NCBI GenBank assembly: GCA_026018925.1
Contig: JAKSZU010000008.1
Location: 5,074,415-5,138,414 of the forward strand
Direction of reading: 5' to 3'
From: Tupaia tana
Lineage: Eukaryota; Chordata; Mammalia; Scandentia; Tupaiidae
Length of the DNA: 64,000 nt
Below are positions 10,450-21,790 of this stretch, piece after piece. A model generated the notes under the pieces. It did not search any database and had not been told where the DNA came from. It saw only the letters and a list, made by a program, of their open reading frames with translations. A program made the position numbers and the translations under genes. Each line of letters begins with the position of its first letter. The first letter of the stretch is position 1.

Positions 10450-10645
10450 ACTAATTTCTTCTGAGAGAGAAAGTGACAGAAAGAGACAAGAGGGAGAAAG
10501 ATACAATCCCTACCAACAGGGCCTTCACACCGAGATCCACTCCTAATCCCAGCTGGCCCAGTTCACAGCTACATTTGTACTTGGCATGCTCAGGGACCTG
10601 ACTTTTAAGACAAAGACTATCAGAGTGGATACAATAAAACAACAA
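10450..10645 (-). mobile_element. Diverged SINE, probably SINE-C-like
   Basis: A left AG-rich run (GAGAGAGAAAGTGACAG) and a right end ending GACTATCAGAGTGGATAC are consistent with a reversed SINE. Internal blocks are weak. Confidence 0.35.
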
Positions 10646-11053
10646 TGGGTGCTATTTCTTACCACACTCATGGTTTTCTCTGATGCAAGACAACAGTTTC
10701 ATCTCTGCCTATTGGTGAGTGGCCTAAGAAACAGTCTGCCTGGGTGTTCGTGAACTCAGCTAGCTAGCTCTAGGGAACAGACAAAGGCATCCCTGATCTT
10801 TGCACAACCAGGTATTGGACTTTGGTTTTGTTTCCTTATCATTTGGAGGCTGGGATAGGCAAAGAGTTAACAACTACATAATCATCTGAATTGTCATAGA
10901 AGGATACAGGTGAGAGGAAATCCTTCCGATGCCCCAATCCTGCCCCATAGTCTCCTGAATACTGTGCATGATATCTAGACATTAGCAGAAGACTGATTGA
11001 CAGTTTTCTTATCACTAACACTGAAATATTCATTAGGGCCATAAGTTGATGTA
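10646..11053. other. Unique sequence, nothing recognised
   Basis: No repeat or exon recognised. Confidence 0.5.
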
Positions 11054-11063
11054 ATATTACTAT

Positions 11064-11232
11064 TTTAATTAATTTATTATTATTATTATTTTAATTTTTT
11101 ATAGGCATGCATGCTCACCAGAGAGAGACAGAAAGAGAGAGAGAGAAAGCAAGCCACCAGGTCCAGGACTAAAACTGTGGTCGGCCATGTAGGAATCCAG
11201 CACTTCAACCACAAAACCACCTGCTGGCCTCG
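11064..11232 (-). mobile_element. SINE-B with target duplication
   Basis: Reversed SINE-B with an AT-rich tail on the left. An exact 10-bp duplication ATATTACTAT lies at 11054-11063 and 11233-11242. Confidence 0.88.
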
Positions 11233-11242
11233 ATATTACTAT

Positions 11243-12466
11243 AAGTAAGTATTGTAATAGCTCATTAACTAGCAGAAACAAATGTAAATGCTTGTTCATT
11301 TCAAAATTTGCATAATGTTCAATCTCTGTACTTACAGAGAACACATTTTCCAGTTACATGCTAAGGATCAAAATTACGCCCTTGTGACCTGCGACCTCAT
11401 CTTTCTCTGTTGGATTGTTTGTTCTTACTTGCTTGTTTGTTTTTATAAAATATTACTTCACTTTCCATGGACCTAAAGCATCTGGTTACAGCATGCTTTA
11501 AAACGTTCTTTAAAAGTATACTCATAAATTATTCTGGTATACCTCTCCTAAATACTTAGTTTCATGAAAATATTTCAAGAAAATTAACACAAAGAGATAT
11601 TTAAGTTGCCTCCTTTAATTAAGTGAATATTAGCTAAAAAAAGAAATACCAAAAGAAAAAAGTCAATGCTATTGCAATGAGAAAGAAATAATGAGGCAGC
11701 GAATGATTCGAGCAGAATACCAATGTCGTGTGACATCTCTCACAACTCTGAAGATGGGCTCCTCCGGAGTCGCACTGACAGTTCAGTCTCTGCTCTCTGA
11801 GCTTGCCAAGAGGGCTGGCAGGCATAAATCCATCTGCAGAGGCAGGCTACAGGCGAAGGCACTTACAGGCAAAGCCAATATTTTGCGAGAAGCCTGAAGG
11901 AAGTATTTTTGTCTAGAGCCTGACAAGCATCAGTTCCACAGAATTTAATTAAAAACATCTATTAATGTCATCCTTTAAAAACAGTAGTGAAAAGATAGTA
12001 GATTTCTGAAATAACTATCTCAAAAATACATCATTCTTTTCAGAGGATGTAAAAATGCCAAACCAGATGCAGTGAATTGCAAAAGGATTATGTCTAAATT
12101 TTTAACATCCACAGGACTGAATATAAATAAGGTTATGATGACTTTTATTATTCGTCTAAGACTTAATTAGGAGACTATGGAAGGAGTATCTACTGGGATT
12201 AAGGTAGACTTTATATCACTAATAACCCAAAATAGCCATGGCTTAAACAGGATAGCCATTTCTTTTCCTCATAAAGGACTTTGGAAAGTAGGCCATGCAG
12301 TAATACCTAAGAATTCCAAAGTCATCCTAGAAGCAGGTGTCAAGGGTCTGTTCTAGTGCCCTCGTATACAATGACTATTCTCAATTTACCTCCTGGTCCA
12401 GCAGCGTTACAGGTGACCCGGTCATCGTATCAGCATTCCAGCTAGTAGGAAGGAGAATGGAAGCTA
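11243..12466. other. Unique sequence; 11640-11900 may be a conserved non-coding block
   Basis: No repeat signature across 1.2 kb. The part near 11640-11900 has a complex, non-simple composition with several CpGs, but conservation cannot be judged from a single sequence. The 68-codon frame at 11691-11897 has no recognisable domain. Confidence 0.4.
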
Positions 12467-12482
12467 AAGAGCAGCCAACGTC

Positions 12483-12759
12483 GGGACCAGCGGTTAGTGT
12501 AATGGCTATGTCGCTGGACTCCCATGTAACAGACTGCGGTTCGAGTCCCGGACCCGGTGGCTTAAAACTCACACTGGACGTGTGTGCGTGCGTGCCCAAA
12601 ATCCCTAGAGGAGAATGGAGAAAAAGGGATTGTGGCGTGGCCATCCCCCCTGGGGGGTGATTTCTCGCTTTCTGTCTCTCTGTCTCTCTCTGTCTGTCTG
12701 GCGAGCACACGCTCCCTATAGCAAAATCCTCTCCAAAAAAAAAAAAGAAAAAAAAAAAG
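12483..12759 (+). mobile_element. SINE-A, near-consensus copy
   Basis: All blocks are intact. The target duplication AAGAGCAGCCAACGTC (12467-12482) and AAGAACAGCCAACGTC (12760-12775) differs at one of 16 positions. Intact B box and CpG-rich GTGTGCGTGCGTGCCC stretch. A good reference copy for the family. Confidence 0.94.
12495..12548 (+). promoter_or_regulatory. RNA polymerase III internal promoter of SINE-A (A and B boxes)
   Basis: TAGTGTAATGG (12495-12505) fits the tRNA A box and GGTTCGAGTCC (12538-12548) is a perfect B box. Spacing is as in tRNA genes. The surrounding head resembles an arginine-type tRNA (AATGG..AAGGCRCTGGACTCC), but lacks a complete cloverleaf, so it drives SINE transcription, not tRNA production. 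Confidence 0.75.
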
Positions 12760-12989
12760 AAGAACAGCCAACGTCTTTCAAAAAGCTTACCTTGACCTCC
12801 CACAAAGCAATTTTGCTCACATACTGTTTGCTATCACATAGTAAGAAGACCACGCTTCATAGCAAGCTTTTAATGAGAAAGCAGTATGCCGACCTTAGGG
12901 TTGTGTAACTGAATGGGAGGGAACAGATTTGTGGGACTACCAGTCTCAGCCATAGAAGAGAAAATGGAGAATTTTCACTGTCATAATTG

Positions 12990-13160
12990 TCAATAACACA
13001 GACTTTGGGGCTAGACTACATAGGTTGAAATCCAGGCTCTTCCAAGATTTGAAACACAATTATTTGTGTCCTCTGTGTGCTATTTTCTAACTGTAAAGTC
13101 GGAGTGATAATAATACATACCCATTTGACTGTCTGGAGTATTGAATAAAATAATAATACC
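12990..13160 (+). mobile_element. MIR
   Basis: Ordered MIR signature: GACTACATAGGTTGAAATCC, an AGGCTCTTCC block, CTAACTGTAAAGTCGGAGTG, ATAATAATACATACCC and a GTATTGAATAAAATAATAATAC end. Confidence 0.75.
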
Positions 13161-13492
13161 TTGCTGTATTTAATTTGTTCATATTTTGTTGAGAATATTT
13201 GTGTCTAAATTCTTCAGAGATATCCTTCTATTTTTTCTTTCTATCCTCTGTGTTTAGTTTATCAGGATAACACAAGTCTCATGAAATGAATAGGGGAGTG
13301 TTTCCTCGTCTTCTATTTTATGGAATTTGTGGTCCTCATTAATTCTTCTTTAAACTTTTTATAGAATTCTATAGTAAATGCATCTGAAAACTTTTTTTTC
13401 CAGGAGTTTTAAAATTACAAATCCAACTTCTTTTATGGTTAAATATTCAACTTTTCTATTTCATCTTGGTTGAGTATTAGTGGTGTGGTTTT

Positions 13493-13546
13493 AGAAATTG
13501 ACCCATGTCAAAAAAAAAAAAAAAAGAAAAGAAATTGACCCATGTC
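13493..13546. mobile_element. Poly(A)-only retrotransposition scar
   Basis: AGAAATTGACCCATGTC at 13493-13509 is repeated exactly at 13530-13546 with only 20 A-rich bases between (A16 G AAA). Preceded by TT, so the nick site TT/AGAA fits L1 endonuclease. This is what an insertion truncated down to its tail would leave. Confidence 0.85.
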
Positions 13547-14539
13547 TTCTAAATTGGAAACTTGGTGAGAGCAAAGTTCTTCGTAGTATTTCTTTATTAT
13601 CTTTTAATCAGTTACAGGACATACAATGAGATCCTCCTTTCATTCCTAATATTGATAATCTACCTCATCTATCACTTTCACATTTATACATCTTGTTAGA
13701 GGTTAATCAATTTTATTGATTGTCTTCAAAGAAGTAGCTTTTTGTTCAGTTATTTTCCTTATTGTTTAGCTGCTTTAGTTTAATTTCTTTCTTTTTCTTT
13801 TACCTTGACTCCTCTTCTTCTTTCTATTTTCCTTGGATTCAATTTGCTCTTTTTCTATTTAATTGAGATAAGAAATTACATACCCTAAGTCTGTTTTCCT
13901 TTCTAATGTAAGCATCCAGTGCTTTAAATGACCCTCTCATCACCACTATAGCCGAATAGTTTATGTATTGATACGTTGTATATTTATTTTGTTCAATTCC
14001 ATATACCTGTCTGTCTCCTTTGAGACTCTCTCTGACCCAGAGATTATTTAGAAGAGTGCTGTTTATTTTCAGGTGGTTGAAGAGTTTCCTGTGTTTGCTA
14101 TTGATTTCTAGATTGATTCCACATTATCAGAGAACATACACTGTATGATTTAAATATATTAAAATTGGTTTAGATTGTTTTATGAACAAAGTTATGAACT
14201 CAGTCTTGGTGAATGTTCCGTGGGTACTTGCTATGTGGGGCAGAATGGTCTGCATATGTTAACTAGTGTGTAGCTCTCCCATGGCCTCGCTGATTTCCTG
14301 GTGTCCTTGCAATTACTCTGTGGACTGTTGAAGTACCTGAGTTTCTCAGTTTGTCTTGATCTTCTTTCAGTTCTGTCAAATTTTGCTTCATGTATTTTGA
14401 CACTGTTCGCTGTACACACATTTAGGATGGTTCATTTTTCTCTGTTAACTCATCCTTGTAACATTATGTAATGCCCTCTATTAACTTTCTTTGATCTAAA
14501 GTGTACTTTATTAGTAGCCACATATACATACAAAAATTA

Positions 14540-14720
14540 TTTTTAGTCAGAGATAGGAAGGGAGGAAGAGGAATGGGAGGGAGAGGAAACCCCCCTCCTG
14601 AGGTTCTGGGCATGCATGCATGTGCACCCAATGTAGTTTTCAAGCCACCAGGCCCAGGACTCAAACCGTGGCCAGCCAGGTGGGAGTCTAGAGCCTTAAC
14701 CACCATGCCAGCTACTGGCC
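14540..14720 (-). mobile_element. SINE-A, diverged, in old L1
   Basis: Reversed blocks GGCATGCATGCATGTGCACC, CAAGCCACCAGGCCCAGGAC and CACCATGCCAGCTACTGGCC are clear. The CT-rich part is shortened. Old L1 text resumes on the right. Confidence 0.75.
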
Positions 14721-14999
14721 TTCTATCAATCTCCATCTTTAATTAGTGTACTTAGACCATTTACATTACATATAGCTACTGATATGTGAGGACTTTAATC
14801 CTCCATGCTATTGTTTGGTTTTTGCTTTTGTTTTCTCTGTGTTTTATTTCTATTTTCTTATCTTTTTATTTCGTGTTATTTGAACATTACTTAGGATTAC
14901 AACTTGACTTATTTATGTTGTTTTTGAATATATTGTTTTATATAATCTTCTTAGTTGTTGTTCTAAGTATTAAAATTGTTCTAAATATTAAAATTAATA

Positions 15000-15075
15000 T
15001 TGGGCTGTCAGAAAAATTATTATGCATTTTTGCATAGAAAAACAAAAACACATCATGACTTTTCCAACAACTCAA
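15000..15075. mobile_element. Mariner-type MITE, 76 bp, TA-flanked
   Basis: Terminal inverted repeats: left TTGGGCTGTCAGAAAAATTA, right reverse-complements to TTGAGTTGTTGGAAAAGTCA. Direct TA on both sides (14998-14999 and 15076-15077) and a T/A-rich centre. Layout equals that of small non-autonomous Tc1/mariner derivatives. Relatives lie at 42155, 48769, 55483 and 63054. Confidence 0.8.
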
Positions 15076-15338
15076 TACATTATGAGACTTATAAGAGCTT
15101 CTCAGTATTGAAGTTTTATCACTTTCAATGAAGTATAGAAACCTTACTTCCATTTAGGTCTCTTTATACTCCTCATCCTTAAACATTTAAACATGCTTTT
15201 CTTAAATATCTCTGAACATAGTCAGTAGCACATCATCTGTCTTTATAATTTTGCTTCAAGAATAAAATATCATTTGAGAAACTCATAAGAAAGAAAATTA
15301 TTCAAAATCCTTTAAGCTACTAGTGAAATAACTCAATG

Positions 15339-15600
15339 GGGGAACCAGCAGTTGGCATAATGGCTATGTCACTGGACTCCCACGTACTCGACTGGGTTTG
15401 AGTCCCAGACTTAGTGGCTTAAACTCACGCCGGGCATGTGTGTGTGCATGCCCAAGATCCCAAGAGGAGAATGGAGGAGAAGGGATTGCAGCATGGCCAT
15501 CCCCCCTGGGGGGGGGGGGGTGATTTCTCAATTTCTATCTCTCAGTTTCTCTCTGTCTTTCTGGCAAGCAAACGTGCCCTATAGCAAAAACCTCTAAAAA
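15339..15600 (+). mobile_element. SINE-A
   Basis: All blocks are present, with a 13-G run in the CCCCCTGGGG block. Flanks AATAACTCA and AATAATTCA suggest a mutated target duplication. Confidence 0.9.
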
Positions 15601-16024
15601 AAATAATTCACGGAACATTTTATTATATAGGAAAAAAGGCAGCTATCGGATGCAGGTCAAACAGGATCCTCGCTCAGTGTCTCCCCCACGTTCTCACTCC
15701 TCTTGCCTCTGGGGGCTGCTTTGGGTCCTCAGGGCGCACATCTTTTCAAGGACAGTGAAGGAGAGTGGACTCCTGCAACTCACGCCTTGGAGTCGAAGAG
15801 TGACCCCCCAGGCCGCTCTCAAGGCCTCTTCTGAGTCTTATTGGCTGACCTCCAAATGCTCATTCCTGACCTAAGCCTTCTAGTAAGGAAATTGAAACAA
15901 TTTTCTTTGCTCAGAAAAATCATTGTATGGAGAAAGATGGGAGTAATCTTATTCAGATAAAAGAATCAATGCCCATCACGGAGCAGAAGATGACTAACCT
16001 AGAGAGAAAAGGACAAATGGAAGC

Positions 16025-16063
<39 letters not shown>

Positions 16064-16232
16064 ACACACACACGCGCACTGTATTTTCTAAGCACAGAGC
16101 TCTTAAGAGAAAAGTTTCTAATTTTCAAGTACAGGGATGGGTCATTTCTGTCTTCCATTCATCTATTACCAGAGTGGTATTCTTAAACTCTGAGTATACA
16201 TTAGGGCTTGCCTAAGAAAGTGACACCAGCTC
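15601..16232. other. Unique sequence with (CA)n at 16030-16079
   Basis: The only feature I see is a nearly pure (CA)n tract ending in CACGCGCAC. The 74-codon frame at 15650-15874 has no recognisable homology. Confidence 0.6.
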
Positions 16233-16450
16233 CACGAGCCGCGGTGGCATAGTGGGAACCGGAGGATCTGCAGTGCTAAGGTCATGTGCAAAGGCCCCAC
16301 ACTTGAATCCCAGTCTCCCTCTTCCTGCCAGGCCTATGCACATGCCTCTGACCTGAGCTGGCTGAGGCCAGGGTGGATTATGGCACAAAGACCCTGTGGG
16401 GGTTGCCTCTCTCTCTCTCTCTCTCTGAAAAACTAAATAAACAAACTTAA
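16233..16450 (+). mobile_element. SINE-C
   Basis: Head GCGGTGGCATAGTGGGAAC, then GGCTGAGGCCAGGGTGGATT, ATGGCACAAAGACCCTGTGG, a CT run and the tail AACTAAATAAACAAACTTA. One of the clearest SINE-C copies. Confidence 0.8.
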
Positions 16451-16687
16451 GGGAGGAAAAAAGACTGTAAGTAGCCATAAGCTATGTTTTGTTCATCTAA
16501 GTCTATAATGAACAAATACAATATGATAAAAACCATGTATTTTCAATAAAATGGTACATAGGTTATCTATTCACACTTAAATAAAAAACAGTATTTTAGT
16601 ACTTAATGATAAATGGAGTGTTATATATGAATTATTAGATAAATCAATTATTAAATCATAATTACTTATTAGATCATGAAATACAGA

Positions 16688-16939
16688 TTATTTTTGGTTT
16701 TGTTTCTTAGTTTTTGCTATAGGGAATGTGTACTCTCCAGAGAGAAACAGAGGGAAGGTGAGAAATCTCTCCCAGGAGAGACGACCACACCACAGTCTCT
16801 TTCCCTCAGTCTCATCCTGGGATTTTTGCACACAGACTCACAAGCACCCGGTGTGATTTTCAAGCCTCCAGGTCCAGGACTCAAACTGCATAGACAACCA
16901 TGTGGGATCCAGTGCCTTAACCTCCATGCCACCTACTCA
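16688..16939 (-). mobile_element. SINE-A, older copy
   Basis: Reversed, diverged at many sites. Its head end received the younger SINE-A next to it. Confidence 0.85.
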
Positions 16940-16951
16940 CCCTGGAATATT

Positions 16952-17215
16952 TTTTTTTTTTTGGAGAGGTTTTTCGCTATAGGGCGCGTGCGCTCGCCGG
17001 ACAGACAGAGAGAGACAGAGAGACAGAAAGCGAGAAATCATCCCCCAGGGGGGATGGTCACGCCGCAATCCCTTCTCCTCCATTCTCCTCTCGGGATCTT
17101 GGGCACGCACGCACACGCGCCCGGCGTGAGTTGTAAGCCACCAGGTCCGAGACGCGAACCGCAGTCGACTACGTGGGAGTCCAGCGACATAGCCATTACG
17201 CTAACTGCCGGTTCC
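16952..17215 (-). mobile_element. SINE-A, young, inserted at the head of an older SINE-A
   Basis: Near-consensus with most CpGs retained. Exact 12-bp duplication CCCTGGAATATT at 16940-16951 and 17216-17227. Confidence 0.94.
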
Positions 17216-17247
17216 CCCTGGAATATTATTTTTAAAACCAATAGTTT

Positions 17248-17420
17248 GGAGCCAACAGGTGGAACAATAGTTAAGGCACTGGACTCCCACGTGGTACAGC
17301 ACAGTTCAAGTCCCAGACTTGGTAGCTTGCTTTCTCATTTTCTTTTCCTCTATAGTGAGTGCATGTGCCCTGTAACAAATCAAAAAATAATAATGATGAT
17401 AAATAAAATTAAATAAATAT
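17248..17420 (+). mobile_element. SINE-B
   Basis: tRNA-like head runs directly into GCTTGCTTTCTCATTTTC and then to the tail with AAATAAAATTAAATAAA. Its end keeps GTGCATGTGCCCTGTAAC, a SINE-A-like 3' segment, so it is intermediate between A and B. Confidence 0.8.
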
Positions 17421-17470
17421 TCTTTTTTTTCTTTTAGAAAGCTAATAATTTGATCAAAACTCTAGGTTCA

Positions 17471-17732
17471 GGATCAGCAGGTGGCATCGTGTTTAAGGTA
17501 CTGGACTCCCACGTAATCGACTGTGGTTCAAGTTCCAGACCCAACAGCTTGAAACTCATGCCCCGTGTGTGCGTGTGTGCCAGCCAAAACCCCAAGAGGA
17601 GAATGAAGGAGAAGGTATTGTGTCATGGCCGTTGTCCCTGAAGAGTGATTTCTTGCTTTCTTTCTCTCTCTGGCAAGTATACGTGCCCTATAGCAAAAAT
17701 CTCTCTCCACAAACAGAGCAAATCAACAACAA
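17471..17732 (+). mobile_element. SINE-A with exact 15-bp duplication
   Basis: AAAACTCTAGGTTCA at 17456-17470 and 17733-17747 flank the element. The tail contains non-A interruptions (CAAACAGAGC). Confidence 0.92.
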
Positions 17733-17747
17733 AAAACTCTAGGTTCA

Positions 17748-18449
17748 ATAATTAGTAGGAGAGTATGTCAATCAATATAGAAGGTGGTTTACTAACACAA
17801 CAACTGTCAATTTCTAAACTAGAGACGGTAAGTTGATGAGCAAAGGCAACGAATATTAATAAAATCAGTAATGCAGTTTTGTCTAACAAATACCCAATAC
17901 CATTATACATTTAGTATGTTATTATCCATATGTCAAAGAGGCGTGTTATTTATAATATAGATTTGTGACTAAAAGTCATTTGTTTTCGCTTATGTTTTAC
18001 CAGGTTTTCATAGCTATAAAGGCAGCAATTTTCCCCCAGAACTGCCCATTCATTTGTCTTAATGTAGCTGGTCCTTAAAATGTACATACCAGTCAAGTCA
18101 CCAGGAGAGCACAAAATGTAAAATTTGATACACCAGCAAAGTCATTGCAAGAGAATAAAATGCAAAAGCAATATATCTATCATAGTGAGAAAGTGAAAAT
18201 TAGAGATCCAGAAAATTGCATTTGCAAATAATACAGGTTACATAAGCTTCAGATGAACCACATTTAAAAGATACACTAATATTGATTTTTAAAACACTCT
18301 GCTGAAAGGGAAGAAAAACAAAGGAAGGAAATGAAAGAGAAAATGAAAGGAAAGTCATGAAAAGGAAGTTCCCTGAGATTATTAAGATCCTTTTGGAAAG
18401 GTGTTCCCCTGTTCTGCCCCAGTTGTGAGATAACCCCATTCCAGGTGTA
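17748..18449. other. Unique AT-rich sequence, nothing recognised
   Basis: No repeat or exon recognised. Confidence 0.5.
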
Positions 18450-18463
18450 AGAGACTTTGAACA

Positions 18464-18556
18464 GGGACCAGCAGATGGCGTAGTGGTTACATCACTGAAC
18501 TCCCACATGGCCAACTGCAGTTTAAGCCTCAGACCCTGGGGCTTGAAAATCACAGA

Positions 18557-18592
<36 letters not shown>

Positions 18593-18703
18593 ATGTGTGT
18601 TCAAGGTCCCAAAAGGAGAATGCAGAAGGGATTTCCAACTGCCCATCCACTCTGGGGAGTTGGGAGGGGTGATTTCTCACTTTCCCTCTCACTGTGTCTG
18701 TCA

Positions 18704-18738
<35 letters not shown>

Positions 18739-18808
18739 CCTGGCAACCTCACACACCCTAAGGCAAAAACCTATTTAAAAAATAAAAAAGAAAGAGAGAG
18801 AGGGGGAG
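18464..18808 (+). mobile_element. SINE-A enlarged by two (TG)n expansions
   Basis: The GTGTGCGTG stretch has expanded to a (TG)n tract near 18559-18590 and the TCTGTC stretch to another near 18706-18735, giving 345 bp. Flanks AGAGACTTTGAACA (18450-18463) and AGAGACCTTAAACA (18809-18822) match at 12 of 14. Confidence 0.9.
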
Positions 18809-19074
18809 AGAGACCTTAAACAATTTCTCTCCTATGTCTCCTCTATTTCATTTCACAAATGAGGCTATTAATTGAGTTCCCATGAAGAGATAGAAGAAAA
18901 ATCCGAATGACAGCCTAGTACTAAAATGTTGTCTCTACTTCCCCAACCACTTATTCATCTCATACAAACCATTTCTTTGTGTCTCCACAGGCTCTGCTCA
19001 CTTTCACCTATCTACCTTTGTTAAATTCTTTCTGGGCTCCAGTGGGAATTCCTTTCAATCAAATATCTCCCTTA

Positions 19075-19400
19075 TTCTCTTTTCTTTTTCTTTTTTTCCT
19101 TTTCTTTTATTTTATTTTCTTACATTTAATCCCTGTACATCTCTATAGCATACAAAATTAATTTCCTCAGCATGAATGCATTGCACATTACTCCAGTCAA
19201 AGGCATTACCAGACGCATTATCACCAGCAGGTAATTGACCATTTTTGTGACTGTTAAGTGTTCTACCTTTTCCCCCTCCACTCCCTCCCTCTCTCCCCTT
19301 GTCGCCCACTGTCTCTCGTATCCACAGTTGTTCTCTCGCTTCTATACCTTCTAGTCTCTGTTTCTGCCATAGAATGCAGACATTCGGTATAACCCTGCTT
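19075..19400 (-). mobile_element. L1 3' UTR fragment
   Basis: Reversed: a CT-rich left edge, then TCTGTTTCTGCCATAGAATGCAGACATTCGGTAT, broken here into the same motif order as GAGTGC..AGTCGGTATAT at 9.6 and 56.3 kb. It stops before ORF2. Confidence 0.6.
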
Positions 19401-20277
19401 TCTACTACAATCTAGCTTGAGTGATGACTTCTAGGAAATGATTCACGATCACTCAGACGTTCTGGAAGTGCCTTGTCTCTGAGCATTAAGACTCATTGTT
19501 TCTAAATGTACGTAGAGATGATTAGTAGCATAACTCATTTCATATTCATTATATATAATTCACCAAGTTAATTTAATTGTGAAATTATCCAATGTACAGA
19601 TGAATTATAAATAATATGAGAAGTTAACAAGGCAAACTTCTGGAATTAGTGCCAATTTCACCTCACTGAGGTTTCACTGAGCACCTACTTTCTGTGTCCT
19701 AATTGTGATTAACTTTTGAACTTCTATGTCTCAGGCCGATTCAAACCCCGATGCGTAGAGCAAAGAGGCCTGGGGTCCACAGATCCTTTCTGCTCCAAGG
19801 GACAACACGAACCACACACGAGTGTGTTCTTCATCCACCTGCCTGACTCTCCAGTGTGCGCGAGAGTGATCTCAATTTTCTCATCAATAACTGCAAAAAG
19901 TTGTTGAGCTTTTGTTTCGTTCAGCTTTTTCTTGTCATTAGAATAGAGTGGTAGCTTCCCAGCTCCTTACATGTAGAACTTGGCCAAGTGACTACCTGAA
20001 TTAAATTTTTTATGTATCTACTTTTCTAAGATTTTTGACAAAAATAAATAAATAACTTTCCTGCATCATTGCCAGCAACAACAATAACATATTACTTAAA
20101 ATACACAGGAAAATAATCATTTTATACACTTTTTAAATTTTTACCCAGAAAACAAAACTCAGAAAACGTAAGCTACTCTTATAAGTAAAGCCTGTCTCCA
20201 ATGGTCTCGTCTGGTAAACTGTCCACAAAATGTTTTATATGTTAATGATGCAATGTTGTTGTTTGTTTGCGTTAAGA
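19401..20277. other. Unique AT-rich sequence, nothing recognised
   Basis: No repeat or exon recognised. Confidence 0.5.
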
Positions 20278-20510
20278 TGTTTTTGCTCTAGGGCATATGC
20301 GCTTTACATAGAGACAGAGAGACAGGAAGTGAGAACTCACACCCCTCCCCAGGAGAGATGACCACGCTGCAATCCCTTCTCCATTTTCCTCTCAGGATTT
20401 TGGGCATGTACATGGACCCAAAGTGAGTTTCAAGCCACTGGATTGGGACCTAAACCACTGTCAACCACATGGGAGTCCAACACCTTAAACACTACTCCAT
20501 CTGCTGGCCC
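20278..20510 (-). mobile_element. SINE-A, diverged
   Basis: Reversed blocks GCAATCCCTTCTCC, TTTTGGGCATGTACATGG and CACTACTCCATCTGCTGGCC are visible. Substitutions at most CpG positions suggest an older copy. Confidence 0.85.
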
Positions 20511-21594
20511 AAGACATAATGTTTTAAAACTGTTAACTGTATAACTCAGTCAATAAGTATTTGCAAAGTGGCTACAAATGAAACATGTAATGCATCAGGC
20601 TAAGACTGGATGAAGACGAAAGGGTTTCTTATTATTATAAAGACTGGTCTGGAGAGGACGGGTGTGGAGAGAAATAATTACACAATAATAAATGTGTCAT
20701 ATTTCACATCTATACAGGGTGTAATGAACCTAAGACCCCATATCTGTCCATTTCAACTAATTATCTGAACAGAATTGAGAAAAATGTATTTTGTCCAGGG
20801 CAAACTTTAATCTTTAGATATTATAAGGTCTGATGAATGATTATCAAACTTTTACTATAAAAGGTAGAAATAGAGGAATATCAGCAGATAATGTGATAAG
20901 AATGACAATTTTCCTTTTCTTTCTAATTTTTATTAAAGTGTTTATAATGGCAAAAGATGAAACCATATCGTAGCTAATAGGAGACAACCCCACAGTCTCT
21001 TAGAGTATGAGCTGATAGGGTTTTGTGAATTAAATATCTACCCAACTTACTTATTCTAGTGATGTCTTTATAGTAAAATTAAAGATTCAATTCTGAATAA
21101 ATAATATAAATGTCGTTTAAGTAAAGTCTGTTGTAAGAATTGGCTGGATTTTTTCTGGTTTTGTGTTACATAAAATGCCCATATCATTGAATTTTAAATA
21201 ATACATTTTTCATTCCTCTATATTCTATTTTTATCACCTTCTCAGCAAAAGAGTTATTATATCACGTTTCTTTCTCCCTTCTAAGATACTACATTTACAC
21301 TTTCATCATGTTTTTCACTGAACTTTATTTCTCTTCCTTTAATACATTCTTTACTTTTACTTCATTTAGATACTAATTCTCCATTGTAAAAAGCATTATT
21401 TCATTCAGTTAAGGATTAACTAAATGAGAGATTTAAAGCATGTTTTGGAAATTAACCTTATTGATTGCACATACCATAAATTTCTAGTCCCACTTCTTTC
21501 AGGTAGTTGATCACTTATTGAAGACTAATTTAACTTGCTTTATCTCTTGAGAATTCACAGCCAAAACTATTATTTAATCTAGATTTGCTAAATG
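20511..21594. other. Unique AT-rich sequence, nothing recognised
   Basis: Over 1 kb with low GC and no recognised repeat or exon. Confidence 0.5.
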
Positions 21595-21790
21595 TCTCTC
21601 ATGTACTGAATACTTATAGGCATTATTCATTTAATTCTTATATCAGTCCCATAGAATGTGTGGTTTGTGGCTATTCTTTAAACATAAAATTAAGGCTTTG
21701 GTGAGTAGCATAACTCAATAGGACGGCAGGACTTAAACATGGAACTACCAAGCACATGCTGTTCTTTGCCATCTATTTTATCCCCACAAG
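21595..21790 (+). mobile_element. MIR
   Basis: Ordered MIR text: CATGTACTGAATACTTATAG, CATTCATTTAATTCTTATAT, a shortened AAACATAAAATTAAGGCTTT block, GGACTTAAACATGGAACTAC and CACATGCTGTTCTTTGCC. Confidence 0.65.

Larger units (their letters stand above)
13161..14810 (-). mobile_element. Old L1 ORF2 (L1M-type), decayed
   Basis: Reversed reverse-transcriptase text (TGTTGAGAATATTTGTGTCT, GAATAGGGGAGTGTTTCCTC) followed rightwards by upstream ORF2 text (GTGTTTGCTATTGATTTCTA, CTTGGTGAATGTTCC). Moving right therefore goes 5'-ward in the element. No frame survives. It carries a poly(A)-only insertion and a reversed SINE-A at 14540-14720. Confidence 0.75.

Noticed and set aside
12483-12560. tRNA gene
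   Set aside because: It has A and B boxes but no complete cloverleaf or acceptor pairing and continues into the SINE body.
12381-12803. Open frames of 60-246 codons with repeated peptides such as PGPGLEPQSTTWESSDIAI and MAMSLDSHVVD
   Set aside because: They recur at every SINE-A copy on either strand and are translations of the SINE, not host genes.
16676-17416. 246-codon frame, one of the longest outside L1
   Set aside because: It runs through two adjacent reversed SINE-A copies and into a SINE-B; the length comes from the stop-poor SINE sequence.
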